Shown here piece by piece: positions 15,451-22,773 of a stretch of DNA of 33,258 nucleotides. The first letter of the stretch is position 1. Each line of letters starts with the position of its first letter. This stretch comes from Runella limosa DSM 17973. Lineage in GTDB: Bacteria; Bacteroidota; Bacteroidia; Cytophagales; Spirosomataceae. The notes below the pieces were generated by a model. The model was not told the origin of the DNA. It saw only the letters and a list, made by a program, of their open reading frames with translations, and ran no database searches. Made by a program: the position numbers and the translations under genes. The stretch is taken from contig NZ_AXVJ01000064.1 of NCBI RefSeq assembly GCF_000482465.1, positions 31,155 through 64,412 on the forward strand, read 5' to 3'.

Positions 15451-16584
15451 TTAATTACCACAAAAAGACCGATCTACGTACGTTTTATTGCCATTTGAGT
15501 TGATGTAATAGCAGCCTCCCCTCGGCCCCACCAACAAGGGCTTTCCGTTGTAAGTTCTAACAGTCGCTTCTACGTCAAAACCTGCATTTGCAACATCAAA
15601 CTTTTTGTTTTTTAGCACAGTCTGCAAGGGCATAGGAAGGCTACTTAGGAAATCTACCCCCGCGACTGACGACTCAATATCCTTAATGGTAGTGACGTAT
15701 TTTAACCAGCTGACGTCTTGATTTGCTTCGTTTGTGTTGGGAAAATTAGCCGCAATGACCGTCGAATTTGTGGTTATTGACCCCTGTTCAGGATAAAAAA
15801 CCACAATTTTATACAGTTTTGAAGGTACATTAATTTTCCCATTGATACGCTGCATTGAGCCGTTTGTTCCTGCTCCGCCAGAGCCGTCCATACCTGCGAT
15901 AATCACTGCTTTGTAACCCGTTTTGACCACATTTCGGCAATACTCTTCCAAGTAAGCCCAAGGTTCGCGGTTGAGTACAGGGGCTTGAGGCGCAATGTTG
16001 GTCATCAAAAACGTAGCCGAATTATCTTCCTCTGACTTGGTTCTATCGGCCGAAGGGCAAAGGTGCCCTCGATCAAAACCGCTATTGGTATAATCGGAGG
16101 TCACAACACGGTACCAGCCTTGTTTTAAAGTGGAGTCGGGACGAAAATCATTTTGACGGTCAGAGGTTCCCAACCACGAAGTAGAAAGCTCCCAACTGAC
16201 CCAATTGGCGTGACGTTTGGTGTTGTTATAACTTAACACAAATTGCGGCTTAACCATCAACAAATCCGTTGTGTCATTTGGTTTGGTTGGTTGTCCTAAA
16301 TATAGATTGGGGCTAATTGGTGCGGAAGCTTCCGCTAAGAATGTTCCTAAAATTTCGATGCTTGCCCCCTTCTCAACCTCCAAGTTGCGGCACAAATAGC
16401 CACTGTCAGTTTTAACGGTATGCCCTGTTTTGATAATCACATTATCATTTTTAGTGGGGACACAATTACAAGACCAAGTTGAAGCGGCGTCCCAATTCCC
16501 AGACGTTATGCTTTTGATTTGGGCTTGGGCAAAATTGCAAAAAACACTAACAAAAAACGCAAATAAGAATAACTGGGCTTTCAT
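15451..16584 (-). CDS. Secreted DNA/RNA non-specific endonuclease with YINSNGNKTY-type tail
   Basis: A beta-beta-alpha-metal (NucA/EndoG-like) nuclease, 377 residues from ATG 16584. It has a signal peptide (about 1-21), a short N-terminal beta region (about 25-80, SGNWDAASTWSCNCVPTKND, as in many Bacteroidota surface proteins), the nuclease core with the DRGH motif (GFDRGHLCPSADR, His174) and metal-binding Asn196 in TNIAPQ, and a C-terminal cysteine-containing motif (RGGCYYINSNGNKTYVDRSF, residues 355-374, then Cys375). The predicted enzyme cuts nucleic acids outside the cytoplasm, for nutrition, defence or biofilm work. It is monocistronic. A TTG/ATG extension upstream to 16656 would spoil the signal peptide. 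Confidence 0.9.
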   Translation of the reverse strand: MKAQLFLFAFFVSVFCNFAQAQIKSITSGNWDAASTWSCNCVPTKNDNVIIKTGHTVKTDSGYLCRNLEVEKGASIEILGTFLAEASAPISPNLYLGQPTKPNDTTDLLMVKPQFVLSYNNTKRHANWVSWELSTSWLGTSDRQNDFRPDSTLKQGWYRVVTSDYTNSGFDRGHLCPSADRTKSEEDNSATFLMTNIAPQAPVLNREPWAYLEEYCRNVVKTGYKAVIIAGMDGSGGAGTNGSMQRINGKINVPSKLYKIVVFYPEQGSITTNSTVIAANFPNTNEANQDVSWLKYVTTIKDIESSVAGVDFLSSLPMPLQTVLKNKKFDVANAGFDVEATVRTYNGKPLLVGPRGGCYYINSNGNKTYVDRSFCGN

Positions 16585-17007
16585 AATTAATCTTAACCTG
16601 TAACTACGCTGAGTAATTTTTTTGCAAGTTAAGAGAAATAAATAAACCAATAGCAAAATAAGAATAAATAGACCTAATAGTATATTTTATACACAGCCAA
16701 TATACTATTAGATAACTTACTATTACAAAGGCAAGCGAAAAGAGTAAGTCAGTCCAGCAAGAGAACGCAACCCACCTTTCAGACACTGTTGAGTACTACA
16801 TAACATAGAAACGGAATGGTGGAACTAGGTAGCCAAGTGACGATTTCTTGATTGACTAGCGAATCCAATCGTGCGATTTTGCCTCCAAAAAATTAATTTA
16901 ACGCCGCTAAAGCCCTAAAAATAAAGGCTTTAATCGCATTAATTCGAAAAAGGACTACTTCAACGCATAACAAATAGTTGGATAGGTAAGGGTAGTGGCT
17001 TATAAGC
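16585..17007. other. Gene-poor spacer
   Basis: About 420 bases with no convincing protein or RNA gene on either strand. Its one clear structure is the inverted repeat at 16674-16711. Short frames here lack family similarity or a start context. It may be decayed DNA next to the ssrA 3'-end scar to its right. Confidence 0.6.
16674..16711. repeat. 13-bp inverted repeat in the gene-poor spacer
   Basis: Arms 16674-16686 and 16699-16711 (ctaatagtatatt and its complement) are perfect, with a 12-base loop. The AT-rich arms lack a T-tract. It could be a regulatory dyad for the nuclease gene 90 bases away or a relic of a mobile element. Confidence 0.6.
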
Positions 17008-17036
17008 AAAAAGACCTGCCATTTTGGGGGCAGGTC
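17008..17036 (-). terminator. Minus-strand terminator beside the decayed ssrA 3' end
   Basis: Arms 17013-17020 and 17029-17036 form an 8-bp GC-rich stem with an 8-base loop and five Ts after it on the minus strand. It is located just beyond the degenerate ssrA 3' repeat in the same relation as the functional terminator is to the real ssrA, so it could be the original ssrA terminator or the end of the toxin-antitoxin transcript. Confidence 0.7.
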
Positions 17037-17054
17037 AGTCAATTTTAGGTACTT

Positions 17055-17125
17055 TGTGGAGTCGGAGGAGTCAAATTTGCATCCAGAACAAGGAAACAGT
17101 ACGCCTTGTGCGTGCTTAGTTTTGA
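17055..17125 (-). repeat. Degenerate direct repeat of the ssrA 3' end
   Basis: About 60 of 72 positions match 17782-17853, the last part of the tmRNA gene, in the same orientation, with one deleted base. The T-arm is damaged: the GCGGG/CCCGC pairing of the true gene is lost. The block tccagaacaaggaaac is unchanged. It cannot be a working tmRNA end. It is either a decayed attachment site left by integration into ssrA or a remnant of a segmental duplication. Confidence 0.85.
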
Positions 17126-17145
17126 ACTTTGGTGCGTGTTAATAG

Positions 17146-17409
17146 CTAATCATCATAATGTCCCATCAACGACAGAATCACAATTTTATCAGCGGTTACT
17201 TCGTATATCATTCGGTTTCCGTCGTCGATTCTACGTGACCAACAACCACTTAAATTACCTCGTAAGGGTTCTGGTTTTCCTATCCCCTCAAAAGGTGTAC
17301 GCCTTACTTCATTAATCAGCCTCACAATACGTTGGTAGGCTTTACGGTCTTGGACTACCCAATGAGATAACTCTTCAAATGACTCTTGTTTGAATTCAAC
17401 ACTTCTCAT
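17146..17409 (-). CDS. YoeB-family toxin
   Basis: An 87-residue YoeB/Txe-family ribosome-dependent mRNA interferase. The family pattern is clear: SFEELSHWVVQDRKAYQRIV at the N-terminus, TPFEGIGKPEPLRGNLSGCW, SRRIDDGNRMIYEV, and the C-terminal LSLMGHYDD in which the His-Tyr pair is catalytic. Glu (FEGIGKPEPL) and Arg (SRRID) of the active site are present. It overlaps the antitoxin gene by ATGA. The pair lies between the real ssrA 3' end and its decayed repeat, so it may be cargo carried by a former integrating element. Confidence 0.93.
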   Translation of the reverse strand: MRSVEFKQESFEELSHWVVQDRKAYQRIVRLINEVRRTPFEGIGKPEPLRGNLSGCWSRRIDDGNRMIYEVTADKIVILSLMGHYDD

Positions 17410-17678
17410 TCTTTAACCTTCTTATATTTTTCTATATCAGTAGGTTCTTCTTTGAGAAGTTTACTTGCTATATCATCAAAACTATCTCCTTCAAATAGAT
17501 ACGATATGGAGCTATGTTGACGCTCTTGAATCTTTTTCTCAAATTCAGTTTCGGTCATTTTACTCAACGATTCAGCTTTTAAATTTAACGTAAGTCGCTT
17601 TCCTTTAAAGGTGGCTTTGATAGATTTAAAAAACTTATAGTCAAATTCGCTTTCGTCTAAATGATAAGTCGCTTCCAT
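17406..17678 (-). CDS. Antitoxin of the YoeB-type pair (non-YefM type)
   Basis: A 90-residue acidic protein whose stop overlaps the YoeB start. It does not look like YefM, the usual YoeB partner. The N-terminus (YHLDESEFDYKFFKSIKATF, then KGKRLTLNL) resembles small Bacteroidota antitoxins of the 'LDE.EFD..FL..IK..FKGK.+.L' kind found beside RelE/YoeB toxins; the C-terminal half (SYLFEGDSFDDIASKLLKEE) is charged and probably wraps the toxin. No certain DNA-binding domain is visible. The assignment rests on position and on a family resemblance from memory. Confidence 0.75.
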   Translation of the reverse strand: MEATYHLDESEFDYKFFKSIKATFKGKRLTLNLKAESLSKMTETEFEKKIQERQHSSISYLFEGDSFDDIASKLLKEEPTDIEKYKKVKE

Positions 17679-17730
17679 ACGAAATCAATTTTAATCAAAC
17701 AATAGCACCAAGTATATTGATAGTCTATTA

Positions 17731-17782
17731 AAAAAGCCGCTAAATCAAAATGGTTTGCCATTGCAATGATTTAGCGGCTTTT
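17731..17782 (-). terminator. ssrA terminator
   Basis: A perfect 16-bp inverted repeat (17732-17747 and 17767-17782) that begins right at the tmRNA 3' end and runs, on the minus strand, into six Ts. It ends tmRNA transcription and separates it from the antitoxin gene. Confidence 0.9.
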
Positions 17783-17783
17783 G

Positions 17784-18155
17784 TGGAGTCGGCGGGAGTC
17801 GAACCCGCGTCCAGAACAAGGAAACCGTACGCCTTCTACACGCTTAGTTTTGATTTGGTTTTCGAGCTTCGGTAAGGTTCAAAACAGACCTGAGCCAATG
17901 CCTTATTTGCTGGTGTCTTACCGCGTGTTAGCAACGTTAGCGCGGCCAGTCTCGCGGTTCGACGCCCCTTGACCCAACCAGCAAGACGGAAGTTGGAGGA
18001 ACGATGGCTAATGGTTAATCACTCCGGATTAAGCAGCCATAGCGTAGCTATAATTGCCAGCTATTGTTTATGCGTGTTTTTAACAGGACTCGCGCACACG
18101 TCCCGACGTGCTTATACGTATTGCTTCAACTCGCTGTCAAAACCAAGGCGACCCC
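17784..18155 (-). ncRNA. ssrA: Transfer-messenger RNA (tmRNA)
   Basis: tmRNA rescues stalled ribosomes and tags their products for proteolysis. The 372-nt gene has a 5' GGGGTCG (18155-18149) that pairs with CGACTCC (17791-17785) to form the acceptor stem, followed by the TGACAG-type 5' segment, and a 3' T-arm GCGGGTTCGACTCCCGC. CCA is not encoded. The tag frame, GCT at 18061 to TAA at 18029, reads AGNYSYAMAA, ending in YAMAA where most bacteria have YALAA. The ends are set by the acceptor stem and are good to a base or two. Confidence 0.96.
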
Positions 18156-18311
18156 TTCGAGTTGGTTTTAGGCTAACAGAAATGCTTGTTAAAAAAGTTC
18201 AAGCTTTCTGTTTTTCTTTTGGATTTCCTCCAATGCTCTATTGAGACAATTCTACAGTTGGTCAGCAACCCTTCTCCCTTTCGATTAAAGTCAGAGACTT
18301 TGAGCCGTAGA

Positions 18312-18334
18312 AGTCCCGATTACAAATCGGGACT
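18312..18334. repeat. Short perfect palindrome after the beta-propeller gene
   Basis: Arms agtcccgat (18312-18320) and atcgggact (18326-18334) with a 5-base loop, 8 bases beyond the stop of the lipoprotein gene. No T-tract follows, so it may be a 3' stabiliser or one copy of a dispersed palindromic repeat. I recall this motif as frequent in this clade, but that is not shown by the window. Confidence 0.7.
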
Positions 18335-18342
18335 AGCCGCTC

Positions 18343-19470
18343 CTATTGCTGAAGGCCGCTTACACCCGAAAAATAGGTTTTGGCCGAACTACTCAATACA
18401 GCCGCCGATGAATATACCGCTCCTCCCGTTTGAAATTCCCATTTTTTAGCACCCGACTGGACGTCAACGGCAAAAAAGCGCCCGTCAGTCCCTCCTACAT
18501 AAGCCAGACTATCCGTCACTACGGGTGAAGCTTGGATGCGATTGGTGGACCATGTCTCCCACTTCTTAGCGCCTGTTTTGGCATCTACTGCGTACATCTT
18601 GTGATCGTTGCTCGCCACATATACCACGCCATTACTCACCGACGGCGAAGACAAAACAGGCCCGTCCGTTCTAAACTCCCACAATTTTGCCCCCGTTTGG
18701 CTATTTACTGCGTATAGTTTTCGGTCAAAACTACCAATATACAGACTTCCGCCCGATACCGTAGGTGACGAACTTACTTCTCCTCCCGTCGAGAAGTTCC
18801 ACTTTTTGGCTCCCGTTTCGGCATCAAGTGCATACACGTTGTAATCATTGCTGCCGACATACACTACCCCATCGACCACCGACGGCGACGAATCTACGCC
18901 TGCGCCTGTGCCAAATTCCCACAGTTTTGTTCCCTTCTTGGCATCTAAGGCATACAAATTATTGAAACCACCTACATAAACCTTTCCATTGACCACCGTC
19001 GGTGACGAAATACTGATTCCATCGGCAGTAAATTCCCACTGCTTTGCGCCAGTCACGACATCGAGCGCGTATAGTTTTGAGGTAAAATTCGACGTTCCTC
19101 CCATGCCAACATATACCGTGTTTCCCGAAACCGTGGGTGCGGATGAAATACCCATATCCAGCGCAAACTCCCAGACTTTGGCACCCGTTTTTAAGTCCAC
19201 CGCGTAAATATTTTGGTCTGAACTGCCGACAATTGCCATCCCAATGGCCAAGGTTGGCGAAGAGTGAACCGTACCTTTGGTGGCAAACTCCCACAGTTTA
19301 GCCCCCGTTTTGGAATTGAGTGCGTACAATTTATTATCACTGCTTCCGACAAATACCGCATCAATCCCCTTCGGCATGGGGTCTTCTTTTTTGGAACAAT
19401 GAGTGAAAATTTGAAAAGCGGCAAAGGTTGCTGCTGCAAAAAATGAACGATTGGCTATTGATTTTTTCAT
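18343..19470 (-). CDS. PQQ-like beta-propeller lipoprotein (BamB-like fold)
   Basis: A 375-residue lipoprotein from ATG 19470: a signal peptide ending at Cys25 (IFTHC, then SKKEDP) and about eight consecutive PQQ/WD-like blades with the repeating pattern VYVGSNDYNVYALDAETGAK followed by KWNF(S/T)TG..V.SSP.V. The eight-bladed propeller resembles BamB, but the family is broad. It is probably anchored to the outer membrane and may bind proteins or serve as a scaffold; quinone binding should not be assumed. A frame opening upstream at 19521 gives no signal peptide. It lies 51 bases downstream of tsaB in the same direction. Confidence 0.88.
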   Translation of the reverse strand: MKKSIANRSFFAAATFAAFQIFTHCSKKEDPMPKGIDAVFVGSSDNKLYALNSKTGAKLWEFATKGTVHSSPTLAIGMAIVGSSDQNIYAVDLKTGAKVWEFALDMGISSAPTVSGNTVYVGMGGTSNFTSKLYALDVVTGAKQWEFTADGISISSPTVVNGKVYVGGFNNLYALDAKKGTKLWEFGTGAGVDSSPSVVDGVVYVGSNDYNVYALDAETGAKKWNFSTGGEVSSSPTVSGGSLYIGSFDRKLYAVNSQTGAKLWEFRTDGPVLSSPSVSNGVVYVASNDHKMYAVDAKTGAKKWETWSTNRIQASPVVTDSLAYVGGTDGRFFAVDVQSGAKKWEFQTGGAVYSSAAVLSSSAKTYFSGVSGLQQ

Positions 19471-19521
19471 GAACAAAAAGATAGACGAGACGTTTTGTTG
19501 TCTAACGACTTTGCAGGTCAA

Positions 19522-20214
19522 TTAGTATGATTTGGGTTTGGGCGTAGTGGCCATAAAATCTTTCAAATAAAAGGGTTCAAAAGCAGCCACCTCCTCAAAT
19601 TGCTGGTCTTGAAAGCGTTTCCAAGCCAGTTCTCCTACCGTTTTGGCCAAAGGGAAAATCGCGGCTGACGGGAAATGAGCATTTGGATTTTGCCCCAATA
19701 TCCGCTGGCATTTTTCGGCACCATCACCAAAGAAAACCACCGAACGCTCCGTAAGTAATTCATTAAAAGATTGTTCATCCATAATTTTGGCCTGGGTCGC
19801 TTCTACAAAATGAAGTTCGGCGTCCAGCACCGCGCAATATACTTCCATACGGCGAGCATCAAGCATCGGGCAAAACAAGTAATTGGCAGGAAAAAACGAC
19901 TTTAACTGTAGCGTCATGGCCTCTAGGGTATTGACACTTATCAAAGGTTTATCTAACGCAAAACACAACCCTTTGGCCGTCGAGACAGCTATTCGCAGCC
20001 CCGTATAAGAGCCTGGACCTTTTGCTACGGCAAAGGCATCGACATCAACAAGCTGAAATCCAGCGTGTTCAACGGCATTGTAAATCAAAGTCGTAAGCAT
20101 TCCAGACGACGACTTTTCGGCTAGAAGGTCGTAGTTGGACAGCAATTGGCCGTCTTGGTGGAGCGCCACCGAACAGCCGCGGGTCGAAGTATCTATGCTA
20201 AGTAATAGGGGCAC
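19522..20214 (-). CDS. tsaB: tRNA N6-threonylcarbamoyladenosine synthesis protein TsaB
   Basis: TsaB forms a complex with TsaD and TsaE that makes t6A at position 37 of ANN-decoding tRNAs. The 230-residue protein begins (GTG at 20214) with PLLLSIDTSTRGCSVALH, the ASKHA first strand, and contains FAVAKGPGSYTGLRIAVSTAKGL, the family signature. The length is normal. There is no ATG in frame near the start; GTG 20214 is chosen because any further extension would enter the mpl coding sequence. It diverges from mpl across 69 bases. Confidence 0.95.
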   Translation of the reverse strand: MPLLLSIDTSTRGCSVALHQDGQLLSNYDLLAEKSSSGMLTTLIYNAVEHAGFQLVDVDAFAVAKGPGSYTGLRIAVSTAKGLCFALDKPLISVNTLEAMTLQLKSFFPANYLFCPMLDARRMEVYCAVLDAELHFVEATQAKIMDEQSFNELLTERSVVFFGDGAEKCQRILGQNPNAHFPSAAIFPLAKTVGELAWKRFQDQQFEEVAAFEPFYLKDFMATTPKPKSY

Positions 20215-20228
20215 TTTACAGATTAACG

Positions 20229-20258
20229 TTTGAAGTTTACAGTTTACAGTTATTTTTG
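20229..20258 (+). promoter_or_regulatory. mpl promoter
   Basis: TTTG (20229-20232), 18 bases, TATTTTTG (20251-20258): a full Bacteroidota promoter, 25 bases before the mpl ATG. Its -7 element abuts the tsaB -7 element on the other strand. Confidence 0.65.
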
Positions 20259-20266
20259 CAAACTTA
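20259..20266 (-). promoter_or_regulatory. -7 element (TAAGTTTG) of tsaB
   Basis: Minus-strand TAAGTTTG matches TAnnTTTG, 44 bases before the tsaB GTG, and is directly adjacent to the mpl -7 element. No -33 TTG at standard spacing was found. Confidence 0.45.
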
Positions 20267-20283
20267 ATTATTCGCCCTTCAAA

Positions 20284-21651
20284 ATGAGTCAAAAAGTTCA
20301 CTTTATCGCCATCGGTGGTAGCGTAATGCACAATTTAGCCATTGCCCTCCACCGTCAAGGTTATCAAATTACGGGTTCGGACGACGAAATCTATGACCCA
20401 GCGTCTTCAAGACTCCAAAAATTAGGTTTGCTTCCTGCCGAAATTGGCTGGTTTCCCGAAAAAATTCACCAAGGACTTGATGCCGTCATTCTGGGAATGC
20501 ACGCCCGAAAAGATAATCCCGAACTCGCACGTGCCCAAGAATTAGGAATACCCATTTATTCTTATCCAGAATATATTTACCAACAGAGTAAAAACAAACA
20601 ACGCGTGGTGATTGCGGGTAGTCACGGCAAAACGACCATCACATCCATCATACTCCACGCTTTGCGCGTCAACAACCGTCAGTTCGATTACTTGGTTGGC
20701 GCTCAATTGGACGGCTTCGAAACGATGGTCAAATTGACCAAGTCGGCGCCTTTAATCGTCGTTGAAGGAGATGAATACCCCGCTTCCCCCACCGACCTTG
20801 CCCCTAAGTTTTTGCACTATCATCCGCACATTGCGCTCATTAGCGGTATTGCTTGGGACCATTACAACGTATTCCCTACGTGGGAAGGTTATGTACAACA
20901 ATTTGAACAATTGGCTGATTCGTTGTCAAAATCTGGAGTATTGGTTTTTGACGAAACCGACGATATGCTTGATGTTATTGGCAAAAATGAGCGCGCGGAC
21001 GTGCGGTCAGTTCCGTACAATATTCACCCGCACAAGATTGTCAACGGCCAAACGTTTTTGACAACCCAGGCCTACGGGGATGTTCCTTTGTTGATTTTTG
21101 GGGAACACAACATGAAAAATATCAGCGGGGCTTTGGCCGTATGCGAAGAAGTAGGACTCACACAAGCGCAATTCTACCGCGCCATCCAGACGTTTAAAGG
21201 AGCGGCAAATCGGATGGAAACTTTGGCAAAAAGCGACAATTCAGCCGCTTTTAAGGACTTTGCCCACGCTCCTTCTAAGGTAGAAGCGACGACCAAAGCC
21301 GCCAAATCGCAGTTTCCAACGCGCCAATTGGTTGCCTGCGTAGAATTGCATACATTTAGTAGTTTGAATAAAAACTTTTTGGGACAATATGCCCATAAAC
21401 TCGACGCTGCCGATGTAGCAGTCGTTTATTACAACCCCCATACACTCGCCCACAAGCGCCTTGAACCCATTACACCCGAAGAGGTAAAAGCCGCTTTTCA
21501 GCGCCCATCGCTTGAAGTATTTACCGATAAAGACGCTTTGCAAGCTTTCCTGACCTCGTTGTCATGGAAAAATAAAAACTTACTCATGATGAGTTCGGGT
21601 ACGTTTGGAGGATTAGAATTGAAGGGATTAGCATCACAGATTATTACCTGA
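20284..21651 (+). CDS. mpl: UDP-N-acetylmuramate:L-Ala-gamma-D-Glu-meso-DAP ligase (Mpl)
   Basis: Mur ligase that re-attaches the tripeptide L-Ala-gamma-D-Glu-meso-DAP to UDP-MurNAc in peptidoglycan recycling; cytoplasmic. 455 residues from ATG 20284. KVHFIAIGGSVMHNLAIAL is the N-terminal Rossmann-like domain in the Mpl form (MurC has a different GxGG... pattern), GSHGKTTITSI (112-122) is the ATP loop, VEGDEYPAS the central acidic motif, and DFAHAPSKVEATTKA the C-terminal domain motif. MurC has about the same length, but the GSVMHNLA and DFAHAPSK motifs favour Mpl. An APH-fold kinase gene follows after 15 bases. Confidence 0.93.
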   Translation: MSQKVHFIAIGGSVMHNLAIALHRQGYQITGSDDEIYDPASSRLQKLGLLPAEIGWFPEKIHQGLDAVILGMHARKDNPELARAQELGIPIYSYPEYIYQQSKNKQRVVIAGSHGKTTITSIILHALRVNNRQFDYLVGAQLDGFETMVKLTKSAPLIVVEGDEYPASPTDLAPKFLHYHPHIALISGIAWDHYNVFPTWEGYVQQFEQLADSLSKSGVLVFDETDDMLDVIGKNERADVRSVPYNIHPHKIVNGQTFLTTQAYGDVPLLIFGEHNMKNISGALAVCEEVGLTQAQFYRAIQTFKGAANRMETLAKSDNSAAFKDFAHAPSKVEATTKAAKSQFPTRQLVACVELHTFSSLNKNFLGQYAHKLDAADVAVVYYNPHTLAHKRLEPITPEEVKAAFQRPSLEVFTDKDALQAFLTSLSWKNKNLLMMSSGTFGGLELKGLASQIIT

Positions 21652-21666
21652 ATATAAAGCAACGCC

Positions 21667-22707
21667 ATGCGTTTTGTAGATTACCCGTCCATAATCAGAT
21701 CTGCTTGGAACGATTTCGATTCGACCAGGCCCATTGAATTAATTGAAGACATTAGCGCCCGCGTTTCCACCAATCACGTATTCCGCGTGACTCTTGAAGG
21801 TGGAGGCAACGTTATTGCCAAACTTTCGTACTTCGGGAAGTTTGAGCATTTTAAAGAAGACCACCGCCTGATTCACACCTTGGCCAACAACCTGCTGTAT
21901 CCGTTTGAAAACGTATTGGCAAAGTCGTTAGTCAAAAGCAATCAGGTGTTTGTGTATCGGTTCCAAGAAGAAGGACTTGATGTGTGGGTGGTTTTTTACA
22001 ACCCCATTCGAGTGGCCGAAAAAATGCCGCGCCGTTTGGAAGAACACCATATCCGCACGCTGGGATCGCAAATCGCGAAGTTTCATAAAGCCTGCGCCAG
22101 CGTGAGTACTGTCATGCCCAAGTCGTCGAAAACGCTACGTTCCGACGTCCAAGATTTGCTCAGTATGCTCAACACCGAAACAGGACGTTATGAGCATCGA
22201 ATGCACATCGAAACTTTGCGCCGTCAGTGCAATCTTTTTCTAAAACACCGCAAAGAGATGGTCGCTAACGCGGTCGAAACGATGCCTGTGTTTTTGGATT
22301 GGAACATTGGTAACTTCTCAGTGACAGACAAACTAGAACTTTTTTCTCGCTGGGATTACGACTGGTTCCGCATTAGTTATCGGGTCATGGACTTTTACTT
22401 TTTCAGTAGGGTATGCTCCGACGCTGGTGACCGAACGGTCTTTTCGTACCTGATTGAACCCTTGGCCGAAGAACGTTTTGGGTGGTTTTTGGAAGAATAC
22501 CACAAGATTTATCCGCTGACCGAACGCGAAGTTCGTTTTTTACCCGAAGCATATCGCTTTTTTATCCTCAACTACGTCATCAAATACGGTCGGTATTTTT
22601 TCCATCGTACCTACGCCACAAAATTGCAGCGGGAAGCGTACGAAACCTATTTCCCGTCGATTGATACGTTCTCGGTTGACCCTATTTTAAAACGATTAGG
22701 ACTTTAA
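21667..22707 (+). CDS. APH-fold phosphotransferase
   Basis: A 346-residue protein of the aminoglycoside phosphotransferase / choline kinase fold. Seen: NVIAKLSYFG with Lys52 at the ATP-lysine position, a catalytic loop VFLDWNIGNF with Asp211 and Asn216, and the metal-binding SRWDYDWFRISYR (Asp230 or Asp232). The histidine or serine usually two residues before the catalytic Asp is here Phe209-Leu210. The gene starts 15 bases after mpl, so they are probably co-transcribed. Because AmgK, which phosphorylates MurNAc and GlcNAc in cell-wall recycling, has this fold and size, a role in amino-sugar salvage is possible, but that is inference. Other APH members act on many small alcohols. Confidence 0.8.
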   Translation: MRFVDYPSIIRSAWNDFDSTRPIELIEDISARVSTNHVFRVTLEGGGNVIAKLSYFGKFEHFKEDHRLIHTLANNLLYPFENVLAKSLVKSNQVFVYRFQEEGLDVWVVFYNPIRVAEKMPRRLEEHHIRTLGSQIAKFHKACASVSTVMPKSSKTLRSDVQDLLSMLNTETGRYEHRMHIETLRRQCNLFLKHRKEMVANAVETMPVFLDWNIGNFSVTDKLELFSRWDYDWFRISYRVMDFYFFSRVCSDAGDRTVFSYLIEPLAEERFGWFLEEYHKIYPLTEREVRFLPEAYRFFILNYVIKYGRYFFHRTYATKLQREAYETYFPSIDTFSVDPILKRLGL

Positions 22708-22720
22708 TAATAAATTTCCT

Positions 22721-22753
22721 AGACCTATAAGGTTTTGAAAACCTTATAGGTCT
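22721..22753. repeat. 33-bp near-perfect palindrome between the kinase and HAD genes
   Basis: Two 16-base arms (agacctataaggtttt and its complement) around a single central base. The stem lies 14 bases after the kinase stop and 21 bases before the HAD start. No T-tract follows. It may end or stabilise the mpl transcript, or be one copy of a repeat that I recall from related genomes. Confidence 0.85.
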
Positions 22754-22773
22754 GGCTTTATACTCACCTACCC

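Noticed and set aside
16604-16786. 60-codon hydrophobic minus-strand frame in the gene-poor spacer
   Set aside because: It overlaps the nuclease 5' region and the inverted repeat, has no recognisable family and no ribosome-binding or promoter context.
17781-17972. A 63-codon plus-strand frame starting MWSRRESNPRPEQ
   Set aside because: It is the antisense of the tmRNA 3' end, including the T-arm. This is a well-known false-protein pattern over tRNA-like genes.
18343-19470. Repetitive DNA in the beta-propeller gene as a CRISPR or satellite array
   Set aside because: The periodicity comes from coding eight protein blades; units differ in sequence and keep the reading frame.
19522-20331. TsaB frame extended to 20331
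   Set aside because: The added 39 codons overlap the mpl start and its promoter. GTG 20214 gives the typical PLLLSIDTS beginning.
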